Shown: positions 11,041 to 23,533 of the stretch, one piece after another
Layout of the letters: each line of letters opens with the position of its first letter
Position numbering within the stretch: the stretch's first letter is position 1
Origin: Antitrichia curtipendula
Lineage: Eukaryota > Streptophyta > Bryopsida > Hypnales > Leucodontaceae
Direction: 5' to 3'
Assembly (NCBI GenBank): GCA_951230915.1
Contig: OX579635.1
Location: 14,818,001-14,882,000, forward strand
DNA length: 64,000 nt
Made by a program: the position numbers and the translations under genes
Notes under the pieces: generated by a model
What the model saw: the letters and a program-made list of their open reading frames with translations, nothing else
Told to the model about the DNA's origin: nothing
Databases searched by the model: none

Positions 11041-11335
11041 CCCATTAGAAGGAATTTGGCCCATGCAAAGGGCTACAAGTTCTCAACTGCAGGGAACGTG
11101 CTACGCTGTGCCATAACAATGCAGCACAATAGTGTAACGTTGCCGAACTTCGGCCACATCAATTTTTATTATTTTTAAAATTTTATTTTTTAATTTCAAA
11201 AGAAAAATAAATAACATTATAATTAGGGTTCTAACAACAACTCAACCATCCTTTGTTGCATTGGGAACAAATTGGGAAACGAGCCTAAAATGGCCCTCCA
11301 ATGCAACCTTGAAAAGGAGAAAAAAACTCATTCCA
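11041..11335. mobile_element. Diverged copy of the 271-bp element at 45733-46003
   Basis: Begins CCCATTAGAAGG, continues with GGGCTAC...GGGAAC-type phrases, then GCCGAAC..GGCCACATC, a T/A-rich centre, GGGAAC...CGAGCC...GGCCCTC and ends AAACTCATTCC. The same phrases in the same order occur at 45731-46003. Its termini are less perfect inverted repeats than in the other copy. No coding capacity. Confidence 0.55.
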
Positions 11336-12257
11336 AGCTTGGGTTGGAAATCTATTCTAGCCTTAGTTGGAAATAGCTACACCCTACAGGCTGGGTGTGG
11401 ATCCTTGGTCTATAATGGGTCAGTGGTTCTACCATAGTTGAATGTTGAATACATAAAAGCCCAATACGGCACTTTCAAAGAATGCACAGCAGTGTACCAA
11501 GAATTTTCCAAGAACTCACCATCACTTTAAGAAAAATGTTGACAAAAAATGTTGACAAAATGTTGACAAAATGCTGCCACGTTCTATTGCAAAAATCGTC
11601 GCAGGAAAAGCCTCACGAAGGAAGCCAAACAATCAGTTGTGTACTGTACACGGCAGAAACTTCGGCAAAAAGCAGCCGCGGCTGGGCCTCACGAGCTGCA
11701 TCGAACATCCGGTAAAGGGGATAACACGCCTCCCCTCATCCTCAGTTTTCCTTCATGTGAAAACTGCATACAAAATACTGTGAGTTAAATACTAATCGAA
11801 CCGTTCGATCTGTTGCTCTGACTAGTGAATTTCAACTATAGGAATGTCATCCGGTTTCGGGCGAAAATGTTCGAATGTGTAAGTTCTGTTGTATGTTCGC
11901 CTTTCGATCGATGGCTTCATGGTATTAATTGTCCGTAGCCATGATTCTGTAACAAGGTACATTGATCGATCGACTTCGCGCATGGTAGCGCATATAAATG
12001 TAGAATCAGTTCTGCCAGTCCAGTACGTGCAGGGAACGTTGTGCCTCAAGCTTCGTGTGGTTGTCGAACTGGGAAGTCGTTAATTCTGCGAAGTCGAACG
12101 ACGACGGCGTTTGTGGTGTAGATTTCTGGACCTGTTCAAGGGCTATAAGTTCTTATTCATTTGTTCCCGCTCCTAATTAAGGCACTTGTGCTTCGTTAGT
12201 ATATAATTATAATTGACAGTTTCTGGAGAGCCCGATCGACGTGTATATGGAATTATG
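11336..12257. other. Spacer upstream of the ADP/ATP carrier gene
   Basis: No protein recognised. The phrase GCGCATATAAATGTAG at about 11988-12003 could be a TATA box for the carrier gene if transcription begins near 12025 and the 5' untranslated region contains introns. This is weak, since other AT-rich phrases exist. Confidence 0.25.
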
Positions 12258-12572
12258 GGCAATTTCGTTAAAATGGCATATTCCGTATGCCATTTTCAGA
12301 GCGGCCACTTTGAACTGCGAAAGTGACATCTACGAGGGGTATAGATTACATAAATCTTTGTCTTATATAGATTTCATAAATCTATCACTGATGTACATTT
12401 TAAATCGCGCGGTCTGAACTTTGAAAGCAACATCTATGACTGTTGTAGATTTCAGACATCTATAAGTGGTTTAGATTTCAGAAATCTAGGACAGTTGAAC
12501 ATTTTAGAGCGGCCGCTCTGAACTGTGAAAACTGCCACAGTTACGAAATTTCGCCATTTTAACGAAATTGCC
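12258..12572. mobile_element. MITE-like element with 20-bp perfect TIRs
   Basis: The 315-bp segment begins GGCAATTTCGTTAAAATGGC (12258-12277) and ends with its exact reverse complement (12553-12572). Inside are several variants of TAGATTTCATAAATCTA, a short palindrome. No clear target duplication is visible. A shorter, diverged relative lies at 29466-29620. No coding capacity. It lies about 500 bp upstream of the carrier start codon. Confidence 0.7.
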
Positions 12573-13067
12573 TAGAAGTTCAGGGCAGGAGCAGGGTATG
12601 TCAACAATTGATGTCAAAAAGAGAGTCACTACAAATATAGACCTGGAAATATTCTCCTCTCGACAGCACATCATCGATAGCTATAGTTGAACGTGAGAAC
12701 CCTAAATACTCCTGTTTTGTCGTCGATTGAAAACTAGAAACCGTCTGAGCTTCGATGGTGAACCATCAGAGCAGCATGGGTTTCTATAATCTGTACCAGT
12801 CAGTGCAAATACTTTAATTTAACATCAAAGTCTGCAATGGTTCAGAAATGTGATTCACAATTCTAATTCAGAGATCAATGACTCGATAACTTGATTTCTT
12901 ATTCCATTGTGCAGAAACATTGCAGCTCATTTCAACTGCAACATACGGTATTCCAAGCACAGGGGTAATTCCTGATGGGAACCGAGAGGCTGAACAACAG
13001 GGTTGCAAAGCTTCACTCTCTTTTGGGATCATCGTACCACTCCAATTTGCTTTCACCATCTTCAAGA

Positions 13068-14737
13068 ATGACGCCGTCAGCCTTGGCAGGCACCAATACG
13101 GCAGCAACTCCGTTCATGCTGCAGCCCCCCACTGCCATTCAGGCTCGCGAGGTGGCCTGCTCGGGAGTCTTGAAGTGCCCAGCTCGGTTTCTCTGCGGCG
13201 ATCCCACAATGAGTAGCTCCGTTGCCGCCATAGCCCGGCCCACGTCGTCCGCTGTGGTGGTCCATGCCGCGCAAGAGAAGAACTTCCTCATGGATTTCAT
13301 GCTGGGAGGCGTGTCAGCGGCCGTGTCTAAGACGGCGGCTGCGCCCATCGAGCGCATCAAGCTCCTCGTCCAGAACCAGGACGAGATGATCAAGCAGGGC
13401 CGGCTGACGGAGCCGTACAAAGGCGTGGCGGAATGCTTCCGGCGCACTGTGGCCGACGAGGGCGTGATTTCGCTGTGGCGAGGGAACCTGGTCAACGTCA
13501 TCCGTTACTTCCCCACGCAGGTGAATATTCACTCCTTCATTGCCCCCAGTCCATGATCCCGACTCGATCAGCTTAACCATCTGGGACACAATCCGACTTC
13601 AGTCGAAAACTTTGGTTGTGAAATATGACATGTCGAGGTCCATTCTGGTGATTCACGTTAACAATTCATCTTCTAACAAAGCCGATGCAGCACTAACTGC
13701 TCCTGAACGCAACCAATCGTGCTGTTCTCATGTGTCCCTCGATCCCTCTCCTGCGAACTTTCATTGTCGCTGCATCTAATGGTGTTGGTGGTGTGCAGGC
13801 TCTGAACTTCGCGTTCAAGGATCACTTCAAGAAGATGTTCGGCATGCAGAAGGACAAGGACGGGTACTGGTGGTGGTTCGCGGGCAACTTGGCGTCGGGC
13901 GGGGCGGCGGGAGCGTCGTCGCAGCTCTTCGTGTACTCGTTGGATTACGCGCGGACCCGCTTGACGAACGATGCCAAGTCGACGAAGAAGGGCGGCGGCG
14001 AACGGCAGTTCGACGGGCTGTTCGACGTGTACAAGAAGACGATCGCCTCGGATGGCATCGCGGGACTATACCGAGGCTTCGTCATCTCGTGCGTAGGCAG
14101 TGTGGTGTACCGCGGTCTCTACTTCGGCATGTACGACTCGTTGAAGCCGGTCCTCTTGGTCGGGGACCTGGAGGTGCGTCCGTGGCCACTTCTTAGCACA
14201 TGGAATTAGGCTCCAGATTCAGCACCTCATGCACATAATTAGGTATTTGCTGGTGTAGCGCTCGATTGATGAATTGCAAGCTACCTATCAAGCGCGCCGT
14301 TTCGCGGCTAGATATCTGGCTTGCAGTCTGGATTTGACTTGGTTTGTGAGAGATCGAATGTGTATGTTTGGAAGACGTTCTGATCTTCAGGTGACTGGCA
14401 TGAGTGAATGGAATTTATGTTTGTGCGTGTGATCGTGCAGGGCAACTTCTTGGCGAGCTTCATGTTGGGGTGGAGCATCACCATCGGGGCGGGGTTGGTC
14501 TCTTACCCGCTGGACACCGTGAGGCGGCGCATGATGATGACTTCGGGATCGGCAGTGAAGTACAAGTCCAGCTTCGATGCCTTCCAGCAGATCGTATCCA
14601 AGGAAGGGCACACGTCGCTGTTCAAAGGAGCCGGCGCCAACATCCTGCGGGCCGTGGCAGGGGCGGGCGTGCTGTCGGGTTACGACCAACTTCAGCTCAT
14701 CTTCTTCGGCAAGGCTTACAGTGGTGGAGGCGGCTGA
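13068..14737 (+). CDS. Mitochondrial ADP/ATP carrier (adenine nucleotide translocase)
   Basis: Exchanges ADP for ATP across the mitochondrial inner membrane. Exons 13068-13520, 13799-14173 and 14441-14737 join in phase 0 with GT-AG introns and give 374 residues. Three mitochondrial-carrier repeats are visible, with signatures PIERIK (exon 1), LDYARTR (exon 2) and LDTVRRR (exon 3). The ADP/ATP carrier hallmark RRRMMM is present in exon 3. The first ~75 residues before [13 protein letters not shown] are an N-terminal extension, as is usual in plants and probably cleaved on import. An upstream in-frame ATG at 12975 would add 31 residues; I prefer 13068, but 5' introns may exist (an acceptor-like GTGCAG stands at about 12911-12916). 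It is GC-rich compared with its surroundings. Confidence 0.95.
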
Positions 14738-15832
14738 CCTGGCTGCCTGTGTGTATTGTAGTTGGATAGCTGGGTGCAGTACTAGTTTCTGGTGCACCCT
14801 GCACTCGGTCCTTGAGTGCAAGATGCAGGTTCTGAATTTGGAATTTTAGTGTGTTCTGGTCGATGTTTTTGGACTCAGATCTTTCGTTGTCTTTCTTGAA
14901 AGCGATTCGATGAACTCGGGGTGTCTGTTGTTCACTGGACCAGTTTGAGCTCAGTCAAGGTTGTTCTTCGTGTAGATCATCCTCTTGCTTCTTAGCTTGT
15001 TGAATCGGTTCAAGGTCAGTACGTGATGAGCTCTTTGTGTTAAGGGGAGGTAATTAGGTCAAGGGGGTGCGGGTCTGCAGTGTTTGGGAACTATGTCGAA
15101 ATCTTTTCATTTCGGTGCGCGACTGAGTGTACATTTCTAGCTTTTTGAAATGGACTTTTGTCGTGAACGAAGATTGATCCACTTCCTCCGTCCATGTTGT
15201 ATCAGGTGTGGAGTCGGTCATGCTTTTGCTCTACATGCCCTACATGATTAAACCCTTTATTGAAACACCATTGCAAAATTAATATTGGCTCCCATCCTAG
15301 CATCGCAACGCGACAACCTGCGCCTGGCCGTGGCCTGTGGTTCCTGCTCTGGCTATGGCCGGTGAGAAACTTTGAATTCACTGGATTGTCCACATCTAGC
15401 TAGTTCTTCCAGCGGATTTAATGCAACTCTTCTTAATTAAATGACTTGATGCTTTGATACTGAACTCCTGCTCCCGGGTCATGCTCTCTCTTGATGCCAT
15501 TGGAGATCACCTCAGATGCTGCTTGAAGTACATTTGAAGACGGTCAGCAGGGCTTGAAGTTCCGGGGTTGTATTCTAGACAGGGTCTTTGACTCTTGAAT
15601 TTGTCCCTCAACTCTTTCTCCAGAAATCAAACTTTCCGACTTCTGAACTCTGCGGTTATTGTATCCCCTTTTCTGATTGCCGAGCAATGCCGGGTTACAA
15701 TAAAACGGAATAAAACCGATTTATTTCGTTAACTGATTTCTGTCTCGGTATTGACTTCAAAGCTTCTTATACGGTTTTTCCATCTTGTATATGTACAGCA
15801 CAGGGACTTTCATGAAATAGAAAATGCAATCT
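14738..15832. other. 3' region of the carrier gene and spacer
   Basis: Probably the 3' untranslated region of the ADP/ATP carrier followed by the promoter and 5' leader of the DeSI-like gene. I see no further gene. A poly-pyrimidine acceptor-like TGTACAG near 15797 could end a 5' leader intron of the next gene. Confidence 0.4.
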
Positions 15833-18737
15833 ATGGCAATGAGAGGCGCCATTGCAAAAATGGTGAGAATGAGAATATTCAGGTAAAACAGGAGGCATGG
15901 GAACCCCCTGGAGTGCAATGCCAATGGACGTCTGATGAACCGAAGGACAGGTATTTGCTACAGAGCCCGGGATCTCTATCGTCACCTGGTATCCACCTTC
16001 AACCGTCTGATCCAGTCAATGGTCATTTTGTATCCTAAGCAAATTAGGTTTCCTTTTTTCCGGTTACGAAGCTGCTTGTGGGTACTTCGCATAACTGAAA
16101 CATGGCCACCTAAATTGGTTGAATAGTGGTTTGAAGTTGAGACGGGGTGCTTTCATAATCAGCTAAGTATATGTCGTGTTGTTCCTTTGTAATCTTGCTC
16201 CCGTGCTTGAAAATTTCGCACTGAAAATTATGCTCGAGGGCGATGATCTGACTATCAGCTGGTCTTGATGTGCAAATCTGTCTTTCACCTTGCAGGATCA
16301 GTGTTCTGTTGGACATCGAAACATCATATAATGGAATCGGTATTCTCTCTGCTCCATGTTTTGACACTTCCTAGTAGATCTGTGTCAATATAGCTCTACT
16401 CCTTGAAAGTAGGGTTTTGTCATTTTTATTGGTTTCTGACGTGCACGTACAGTGACTGTTTTACGGCATTATGTATAATTCCTTCCTGTTTGAATTCCCG
16501 CTATAGGATGGAGAGAAGGTGTTTCTTTACATCTATGATCTCAGCCAGGGGATGGCTCGTCAATTGTCGGCGACATTCCTGGGGAATACAATTGAAGGCA
16601 TATGGTACGAGTGCTCGACCTGAAGCTCATTCGGTCAGTCGATTCAATCTTTTGAATCCTCCCTCTTTGGTCACAAGAAAATACTGCACACACGATTCGT
16701 AACTTAGGTATAGGGTTGGGAGCACTGCCAATAGATTGCCACCAGTAATGAGATTCTTTGTGAGATGCGTACGCTAACCAGTACAAGATGGTGCAAAACC
16801 TCTGTTGAAACACCATCAAGAAACCTAATTGGGACGCTGTTTTGAACAACCTACCAGTATGTTGAAACAAAGTCTGCAATCGGGATCCCTGTGGAGCAGA
16901 TGAAGTGAGATACCTTTGAATGCAAGAATATAAGCCTCCATCCCTGGAATGCTTTCCTTTCCACCAATCTACTCAATATTTTTGAATGCAAATCAGCTCC
17001 CGAAACCCTAAATCACTATATTCTTCTCAAAGGGAGCAATAGGAGCTGTTGAAGAATGTTATGTTGTTTATTTAGTTTTTTTCAACCGGGGTTTTGCACA
17101 AGCCAGTTTTTCTCTTCGATTTGGTTTCATGTTCTTGAGTTGGGATTGAATTCAACTACACATTTGAAGAAATTTGACAATAATTATCAAGTGCAAGGGG
17201 GATCAGCTGATGAGTAGCATAGATGATACAAAAGGCAGTGATTTCTCTGTTATGTGGCAGGCACTCTGGCATAGGACTGTATGGAAAGGAATACTTCTAT
17301 GGGGCAGGCATTCAATGCGTATCAATTGGGCAAAGTCCCTTCGGGGTTCCCGTGGATGTTCTTCAGTTGGGCTTCACCCACATTCCCAAGGATATCTTTG
17401 AAGAGTTTTTGCAAGAAATTGGGTCTCGCTACACCATGGCGACTTACAGCCTTCTGAATCACAACTGCAACAATTTCACCGATGAAGCTGCGCAGTTTTT
17501 GGTTGGATCAGGAATCCCCCACCACATTCTGAGACAGGCGGATGTGGCTTTGAATCATCCCTTGGGAGCTCTCATGTGTGAGTTTTCCTAACCTAAACCT
17601 TCTTCGTTCTTGTGTAGATCGAGACAACAACCGGACACAAAGCTACGAGAGGCTCTGAGTTAATTTACACGGTGTGGGTGTATGAAAAGTAGTTTCAAAC
17701 CTGTAAGAAACGCCATTTTTGGATACTCATATCGTGTTTTGATTTTTTTTCAAATCGATTTCATTAGTGAAAAGAACTCTTTTCCACTCTGAAATTTGTT
17801 CTGAATATAATTATATGAAACATGTTTTACGAGACAGTGAAGTTGCATTGTAGAATGATATTTATTTATTTCACGTTGGGAACCAGTGCCTAGAGTAGTT
17901 TTCGAGTTGCAACAACATTGTAATTAAGAACCTACTTCAACTTTCTCACTGACTCTTGATCTCTTCCCTTTGGATCAGAAGAGACTACAGATTCGTTCTA
18001 ATAAAAGGAAGTCAACCATTCTTATTGTCTGTGTACACTTCTGAGTGCACTGTATGTAACTTAGGCATCTGCTATTAATGTGAGGATTGGGTTGCATATG
18101 AGTGGCTACAGAACCAACCAGTATCTCAGCATCTGTAAAACAATAAAAACAGGTTCACAGCTTGCAATGCCGAATAAGAGAATGTTATGGTCACGATGTG
18201 GGGAATGATGTGACTGTGCATGGCAGTACCATTGTTGCAGCAGCTGGAGACGACGCTGCGACACGGAGACGTTCCAGTGGCGCCTGCAAACCATGCTGCA
18301 GCAGCAGGTCCATCACCATGGCCAATCCCATCCTCCAGAGTCTCCATGCCCAGAGAGTCGTCGTCTCCATTTCCAGCTCCATTTCCTCCAGTGGCAGCTA
18401 ATCCTGTTCCGCCAGTTGCCGTTGTTCCTCAGGCAGAGCCAGCTGCATCTCCAAGACGAACAGGTTTGAAGTGCATTTCAGTGATTACACTATTTTTCTT
18501 CATTCCTTTGGCAAATTTAACTTAGAACTTTGGATCGGAAGTTGAGCCGTTAAAAGCGAAGCTTATGAGGCCTTACTTTACTCACAGGAGTGACAAAATG
18601 TAAAATAAGTATATTTTTACCATTGTACTTCACTTAAGTAAAAATTCTCCATTTGAGAAGCCATTGCTTATTTTGCAGATCAACGTAGGGCGGACAGAGA
18701 AAAGGTTATGGACGTTGAGAAAAGAAAAGAAAAGTAA
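15833..18737 (+). CDS. PPPDE/DeSI-type thiol peptidase (deSUMOylase/deubiquitinase-like)
   Basis: Proposed exons 15833-15862, 16507-16604, 17261-17577, 18227-18463 and 18679-18737 join with canonical splice sites and consistent phases, giving 246 residues. The PPPDE fold is clear: VFLYIYDLSQGMARQLS, the catalytic His in IWHSGIG at the exon 2/3 join, and the catalytic Cys in NHNCNNF, then GSGIPHHIL and LPLLQQLETTLR. The family removes SUMO or ubiquitin from targets; which one cannot be told here. The C-terminus is Pro/Ala-rich and ends in a charged segment (REKVMDVEKRKEK). If instead the GTAAGG at 18734 is a donor, the protein would continue in an exon at about 19444-19719. The first exon (10 codons) is the least certain, chosen because its phase fits. 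Confidence 0.8.
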
Positions 18738-21044
18738 GGGTACTTGTTGCTGGAGCTTGAACGGAGTCACCGTTGCGGACTTGGCTTCACATATGTGTAA
18801 GTGCCACGATGCGGAAAGTTCCACCTTCCGCTTCTCACTCGTTTGTGGAAATAACAATTAAGTGTCTACTTTAATTTCGTGATTGAGTTGCGGTCACGTA
18901 AATCCCTCGAAGCGTTGTAGTTCAATGAACTCGCATTTCGCTACTTGCAAAGGTATTTAATGCGTCAAATGCTGGGTTAGGAATCAGTTTTGACCATTGC
19001 TTTTGATGATTCATGTTAGGTGATTGATGACTCAGATAGGATGAACACACAATTTTAGGGTCACTTTCTACTGCACAGGTCGAACATACACGTTTGAGTT
19101 GACAGGCTTACTGTAAATTTGAATCTACATCATGTGCAACTATGGGTCAGGTAACTGACTGTCTGACTAACTAGGGGTTAGATAACAAGCTTAAAATCCA
19201 TTTTGCATGTACATGACACCTTATATGTGTCTAATCCACCGCAAAGAGGTAGCTTGAAACCTAGTTATCTAATGTATTTTTAAGCATGTCACATGATAGG
19301 GAGTCATGTAAACGTGAGCTTTGCATAACGAGCTAATTCAAAAAACAAATTTTGCACTGATCAATGTGTAAGATTATATGTTGCCTCGACATGGGCAACT
19401 TGAAGTGGCTGAAATAATACAATTTGGCTTCTGTGTTTCACAGGTAATCGACAGAGCTTGGAAAATGGAGCCAAAGATCACGCTCTGGATGCACAAAAGC
19501 GTTTCCTTCTTCTGCCTACCAAATGCAAGTGTCTCCTACTTGGCGTTGCACAGCCAGCGCCACTCTCGACCTGAAACTGGTATCGTCCAATCGTCCGCAT
19601 CAGAAGACGAGCTAGATCATTGCTGTGTTATGGTACGCCAATGTCAATTGGTTGAGGATTCGAGGTTCAATCCAATGCTATTACTCCAATTGTATTGTAT
19701 TGCAGTAGCCGGCCTTTAGCCATTTCCTCCAATTTCGAATTGCCAACACATGCTCAAAAATTATTCAAATTACAAACCGCAAAGTGTGTTGGAAAGATAA
19801 TCAAGTCTACATCTGATGTAGTAAACATTTGCAAAAAAATAGTGAAATTATATATATAGTGAGAAATAGTAAATATTATATGGGTTGTTGTAAGAAACAC
19901 TTGTCCTTTTTTAGGTCCCCTTGGTCATGGATGGGTGGTTTTTGTTAGATAACTTTTGCATCGTATGTCAAATTGATATGAAAATTGAAATGAAGGTACA
20001 TGTGGTGGTTGTAGACATTGAATAATTTTGTCCACTTAAAAAATATTATTTTATTGTTTTGAAATAGTATCAATTGGATGTTTACTTGTGTCATTTGGGG
20101 GTAGTACTATTTTTGACCTAGAAATGCAAATTTTGAGCTGAAAATTGGAGGGGTTGGTCATGTACTAATATTGCACATAGTGAAAAAGAAGGCTTTTGAT
20201 ATGTTTCTTAAAAAAAATAACATAAAACTTAGCGATATCCTTATAATAAATAGAATAGGATAACAATTTTAATAGACAATGTAAAGCAACTATATGCAAA
20301 GATGTAAGCTTAGGTTTTGGTAGCCTTACATTGGAAGGGTCACTCAATATTATTGCTTGCCGTAAGAACCAATTAATGATATTGCACCACTTGGGACTCA
20401 ATATTTGACTTCAACTCCATACAATAGCTTGCTCTTTTGCTTATTAGTTGTAGCACTTCTTATGAGCAATGTTATGTTTGGTGAGAATTACTTGGAATAT
20501 ATTCATTGACACATTGAAGCTTGGTTATAAATATGAAGCTTTGCTCCTTGGGATTTTGACAATCCTCTCTAGTTTTGTTTCTTACACTTGAATCAACACA
20601 TTATGTGTTTGATGACTGAATAACTCATCTTGCAACTCAATCTCAATCAAGTTGTCATGATTGTCAAAGTATTAGAACTATGAGCTTGATTTGTATAGCC
20701 AACAATCAATTATTAACAGATTTTGAAGCGATCACCATTTGCCTTTACCTTACTACAACAGTATTGACAATTGTTTCGGTCATCCAATGTCAAAATCTAA
20801 AATTGTCGTATGTCTACTTTATGTGATTTTAAAAATTGCTACAAATGAAAATACTCTCAACTTCAGATTCCATGTGAATAAAAAAGATTCTTTTTTGAAA
20901 GACTGGCATCAACTTGCTCTCAGAATGGATCCTAAGAGGGTGGTACCGTTCGGAGTCCCAAAGGAAGCTCAGAAAGTCACTGGAGTTTCTGCTTAATCTT
21001 CGCAGGCAACTGCAAAGCAGGCTTCATTGGAATGCTGCTTTCTG
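18738..21044. other. Spacer with possible terminal exon of the DeSI-like gene
   Basis: An acceptor-like TTTCACAG at 19436-19443 is followed by an open frame to 19719. It would join in phase to a donor at 18734, but its protein matches nothing I recognise. The remainder (19720-21044) is AT-rich spacer. A splice-acceptor-like phrase CTTAATCTTCGCAG ends near 21005. Confidence 0.3.
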
Positions 21045-21385
21045 CCTCCACACTGGGAGGCAGAATGGACCACGTACCAAACTCCGTGTTGGCAATCACG
21101 TGCATATCAAGCGTCACTTTCATTACATTGGTAGAATTCCACAACTTCAACACTTTCCAGAGCCAGCAGCTTCAAAAACATAAATCAATACTGCTCCTAG
21201 TTTTTAAAGCTGTGTAGATGACATGAGATGGGAGGCAGGATGGTCACAAACCCAAATGTCTGTTTGAAATTATGGTCATCTCAACCTCAATATCATAAAA
21301 ATTGGCAAAATTCCATGACTTCACAGTTTGAAACGTATATGAATACGATGTCTAGTTTTCAGAGGTTTGTATAGATGAATGTCAC
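21045..21385. repeat. Two-copy tandem duplication of about 175 bp
   Basis: The block starting GGGAGGCAGAATGG near 21053 recurs, diverged, from GGGAGGCAGGATGG near 21229. Shared later phrases are AGAATTCCA..ACTTCA and CTAGTTTT. No clear protein. Confidence 0.5.
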
Positions 21386-21924
21386 AATGAACATTGGCAC
21401 CCCGAATTGCACCAAATTAATGAAACTGACACTGTTTCTGAAGTAAATTTTGAAGCAAGCACTCAATTGATTGTAAGCAAGCATCCTTTGACGACATTCT
21501 GTAAACCTGGAGCCATGTCCTTGGAACCTGGAAATGCTGCTGTTGTCCCTGCTCAGCCTTTGGGCCGGGACTCAGCCTTGTCAACAAAGGAGGAAGAGGA
21601 AGGCATTGGCCTGAATATTACTCCCAGATTCACTCCCAGGCGACGAACCACTTTGAATGTCAGCTTCATTCCCTGCATTTTCTGGCTTCACATAATTCTA
21701 TGGGCTTTGTATCTGCTCATTTGCTCAAGATCCTCAGAAGCTATCATGCTGTGTACTTATGATGGACGACTTCCACATTCCAAAACATATGAGAGTTGCA
21801 TTTACAAGCCCAGTTATGTCTAAAGCATTGCTGTTAGAGAGGGTAGACTGTTTACTGTTTTTTCTCGTTTGTTTGAAGCTATTTTGTAACAGCATTTCTT
21901 GTACGTGGTATTTGAGTCTCCATC

Positions 21925-22995
21925 TACAGAGATGTTCCGTGCGGACGCTGCTACAAGGACAGAGTCATTTGTCTGAGCATTGGCCGCCTCCGGGTGAGAG
22001 AAATGATGACAAGCTCCGGTTCTCAGAGCAGGTAATGAAATTAACTTTGTTTGAACTAAATTTTTGAAAGCAAACTGAAGGGGAAACAAAAAATTTGTAG
22101 CGTTTGCAGCACTTGTTTGTAACTGGTTATCTTTTCCTTACTATGCTTCTTCTTAACGCTCCTGCTAAGATTCTCATCCTATTTACGTCACGTTAAACAT
22201 TTTAACCAATATGTAGGAGCGTAATGTAGATCACAATAAAGCTATGGAGGAAGCACTTTGGGTACGAGAGACAAATTTCTTTGGATCAAATTTTTGATCA
22301 CTTTTATGAATTTCTTGTGCAATTGTAAAGTGAGAAGTTGTTGAACACGATTTAAGGGACAACAGACATTTGCATTCAAAGATCACTGTCCAAGCTATGC
22401 TTAGTAATCACCCAATTTACTAATAGAAGACCAACCAACTAATTGGAAGAGATAAGTTGCTGTTGGTCCTTAATAGTTCTTGTACCCTCTAGTTTAATTC
22501 TCATGGCAGTCCTCTTAATCCATTCAGAATTATATCTGGTCAGAGGGACCCAATGATTTTGAGTCCATTATTCTTGGAGGTGAGAATACCAGCACTACAT
22601 TCAAGAGAATTTTTTGAAACTTATAATACTTAAAGGCCCTTCTGTGCAGGATAATACTGCGCCATGTTTGAATCGCAAAACAGCCAACCTCTTGCTGTAT
22701 TCATCAGATCCCTATCTTATTAAGGTACTTGCTTTCTACTTGAAATGAACTTCACTTGTATTTTCTGCAATCCTGCTGTCTGAATGGAGTATGCACCTTA
22801 ATACTTTCACAGAAAATTCTGCGCTAACATTGCTCATTGCTAATTATTGTTTGAATTAATTAATGACACTTCTAAATGACACTAATTTAGGGTTTAGGGT
22901 TTAGGCACTAAGGGTTTACGCAAAGATGTTTGTGCAGACAATGCCAGGTGGCAGTGGTGATGTGCACGCAGTGCTCTATTCTGGCGGAAATGGTT
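21925..22995 (+). pseudogene. UDP-sugar pyrophosphorylase (USP) relic
   Basis: USP makes UDP-sugars from sugar-1-phosphates and UTP. An exon-like piece ending at 22031 (GAGCAG|GTAATG) reads TLLQGQSHLSEHW and DDKLRFSEQ, resembling the USP N-terminus (a GQSHLF-QW motif, then DDKEKL-F-DQ). Further exon-like pieces near 22650-22724 and 22939-22998 read DNTAP... SDPYLIK and then TMPGGSGDVHAVLYSGG followed by TAG. This resembles the USP segment DND-A... and T-PHGHGDVH-LLYSSG. The nucleotide-binding PHGHGDVH has become PGGSGDVH. Most of the gene is missing, but intron positions remain, so it is an unprocessed truncated copy. Pieces near 22217 and 22527 have splice-like borders but no match that I can see. 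Confidence 0.55.
22889..22907 (+). repeat. Short plant telomere-type motif run
   Basis: Three partial TTTAGGG units in a row (TTTAGGGTTTAGGGTTTAGG). Too short to be a telomere; may be a telo-box-like or chance motif in spacer of the USP relic. Confidence 0.5.
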
Positions 22996-23102
22996 AGAAA
23001 TTTACTCAAATTGCAACCAGTTTCTGGCCACTCTACAACCAGTGTCTGGTCGCTCGATCAATTCATTTTAAGTCAATTTTGTTGATTTGGCCATGAAAGT
23101 GA

Positions 23103-23355
23103 TCATGTACCGTGGCTCCAAGAGCCATTGACCGTGGAACGCCACCACTCCCCCAATAAACTCCACACAAAGCACATTCCCATCTCCCTCACTAGCAGCT
23201 ACAATCGCAACGCCACAATGATCGCCACACAACCCACAGTTTCCCGAACCTCCCTAATCCTCAGACCTATCACCGCGGAACCTATCACTGTACCGTGGCT
23301 CCAAGAGTCATTGACCGTGGAACATCACCTTTCCCCCTGCAAGCTCAGTCCACAC
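23103..23355. repeat. Direct repeat pair near the 3' end of the P450 gene
   Basis: The phrase TACCGTGGCTCCAAGAG..ATTGACCGTGGAAC occurs at about 23108-23142 and again at about 23290-23324. Each is followed by a CACC-rich, C-rich tail and CTCCACACAA/GTCCACACAA. The two blocks are about 180 bp apart. Confidence 0.55.
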
Positions 23356-23533
23356 AAGGCACACAAGGCACAGTCTCTTTCACCAAGAGCTAAACAGCAG
23401 CATCTAGACGTGGCTGTTCCTTCTTCATCTGCACTCCTTTCTTTTTTACTACCCAGCCAACAAGCATTAATTTCTTTCATTTAACAGTACAACGAGAGCG
23501 CCCAGCCCGCCATAGCCGCCCAGCGAGTTCGTT

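Noticed and set aside
13077..14821. Long minus- and plus-strand frames overlapping the ADP/ATP carrier
   Set aside because: Shadows of GC-rich coding exons in other frames.
22889..22907. Telomere or subtelomere
   Set aside because: Only about three TTTAGGG units, in the middle of the window.
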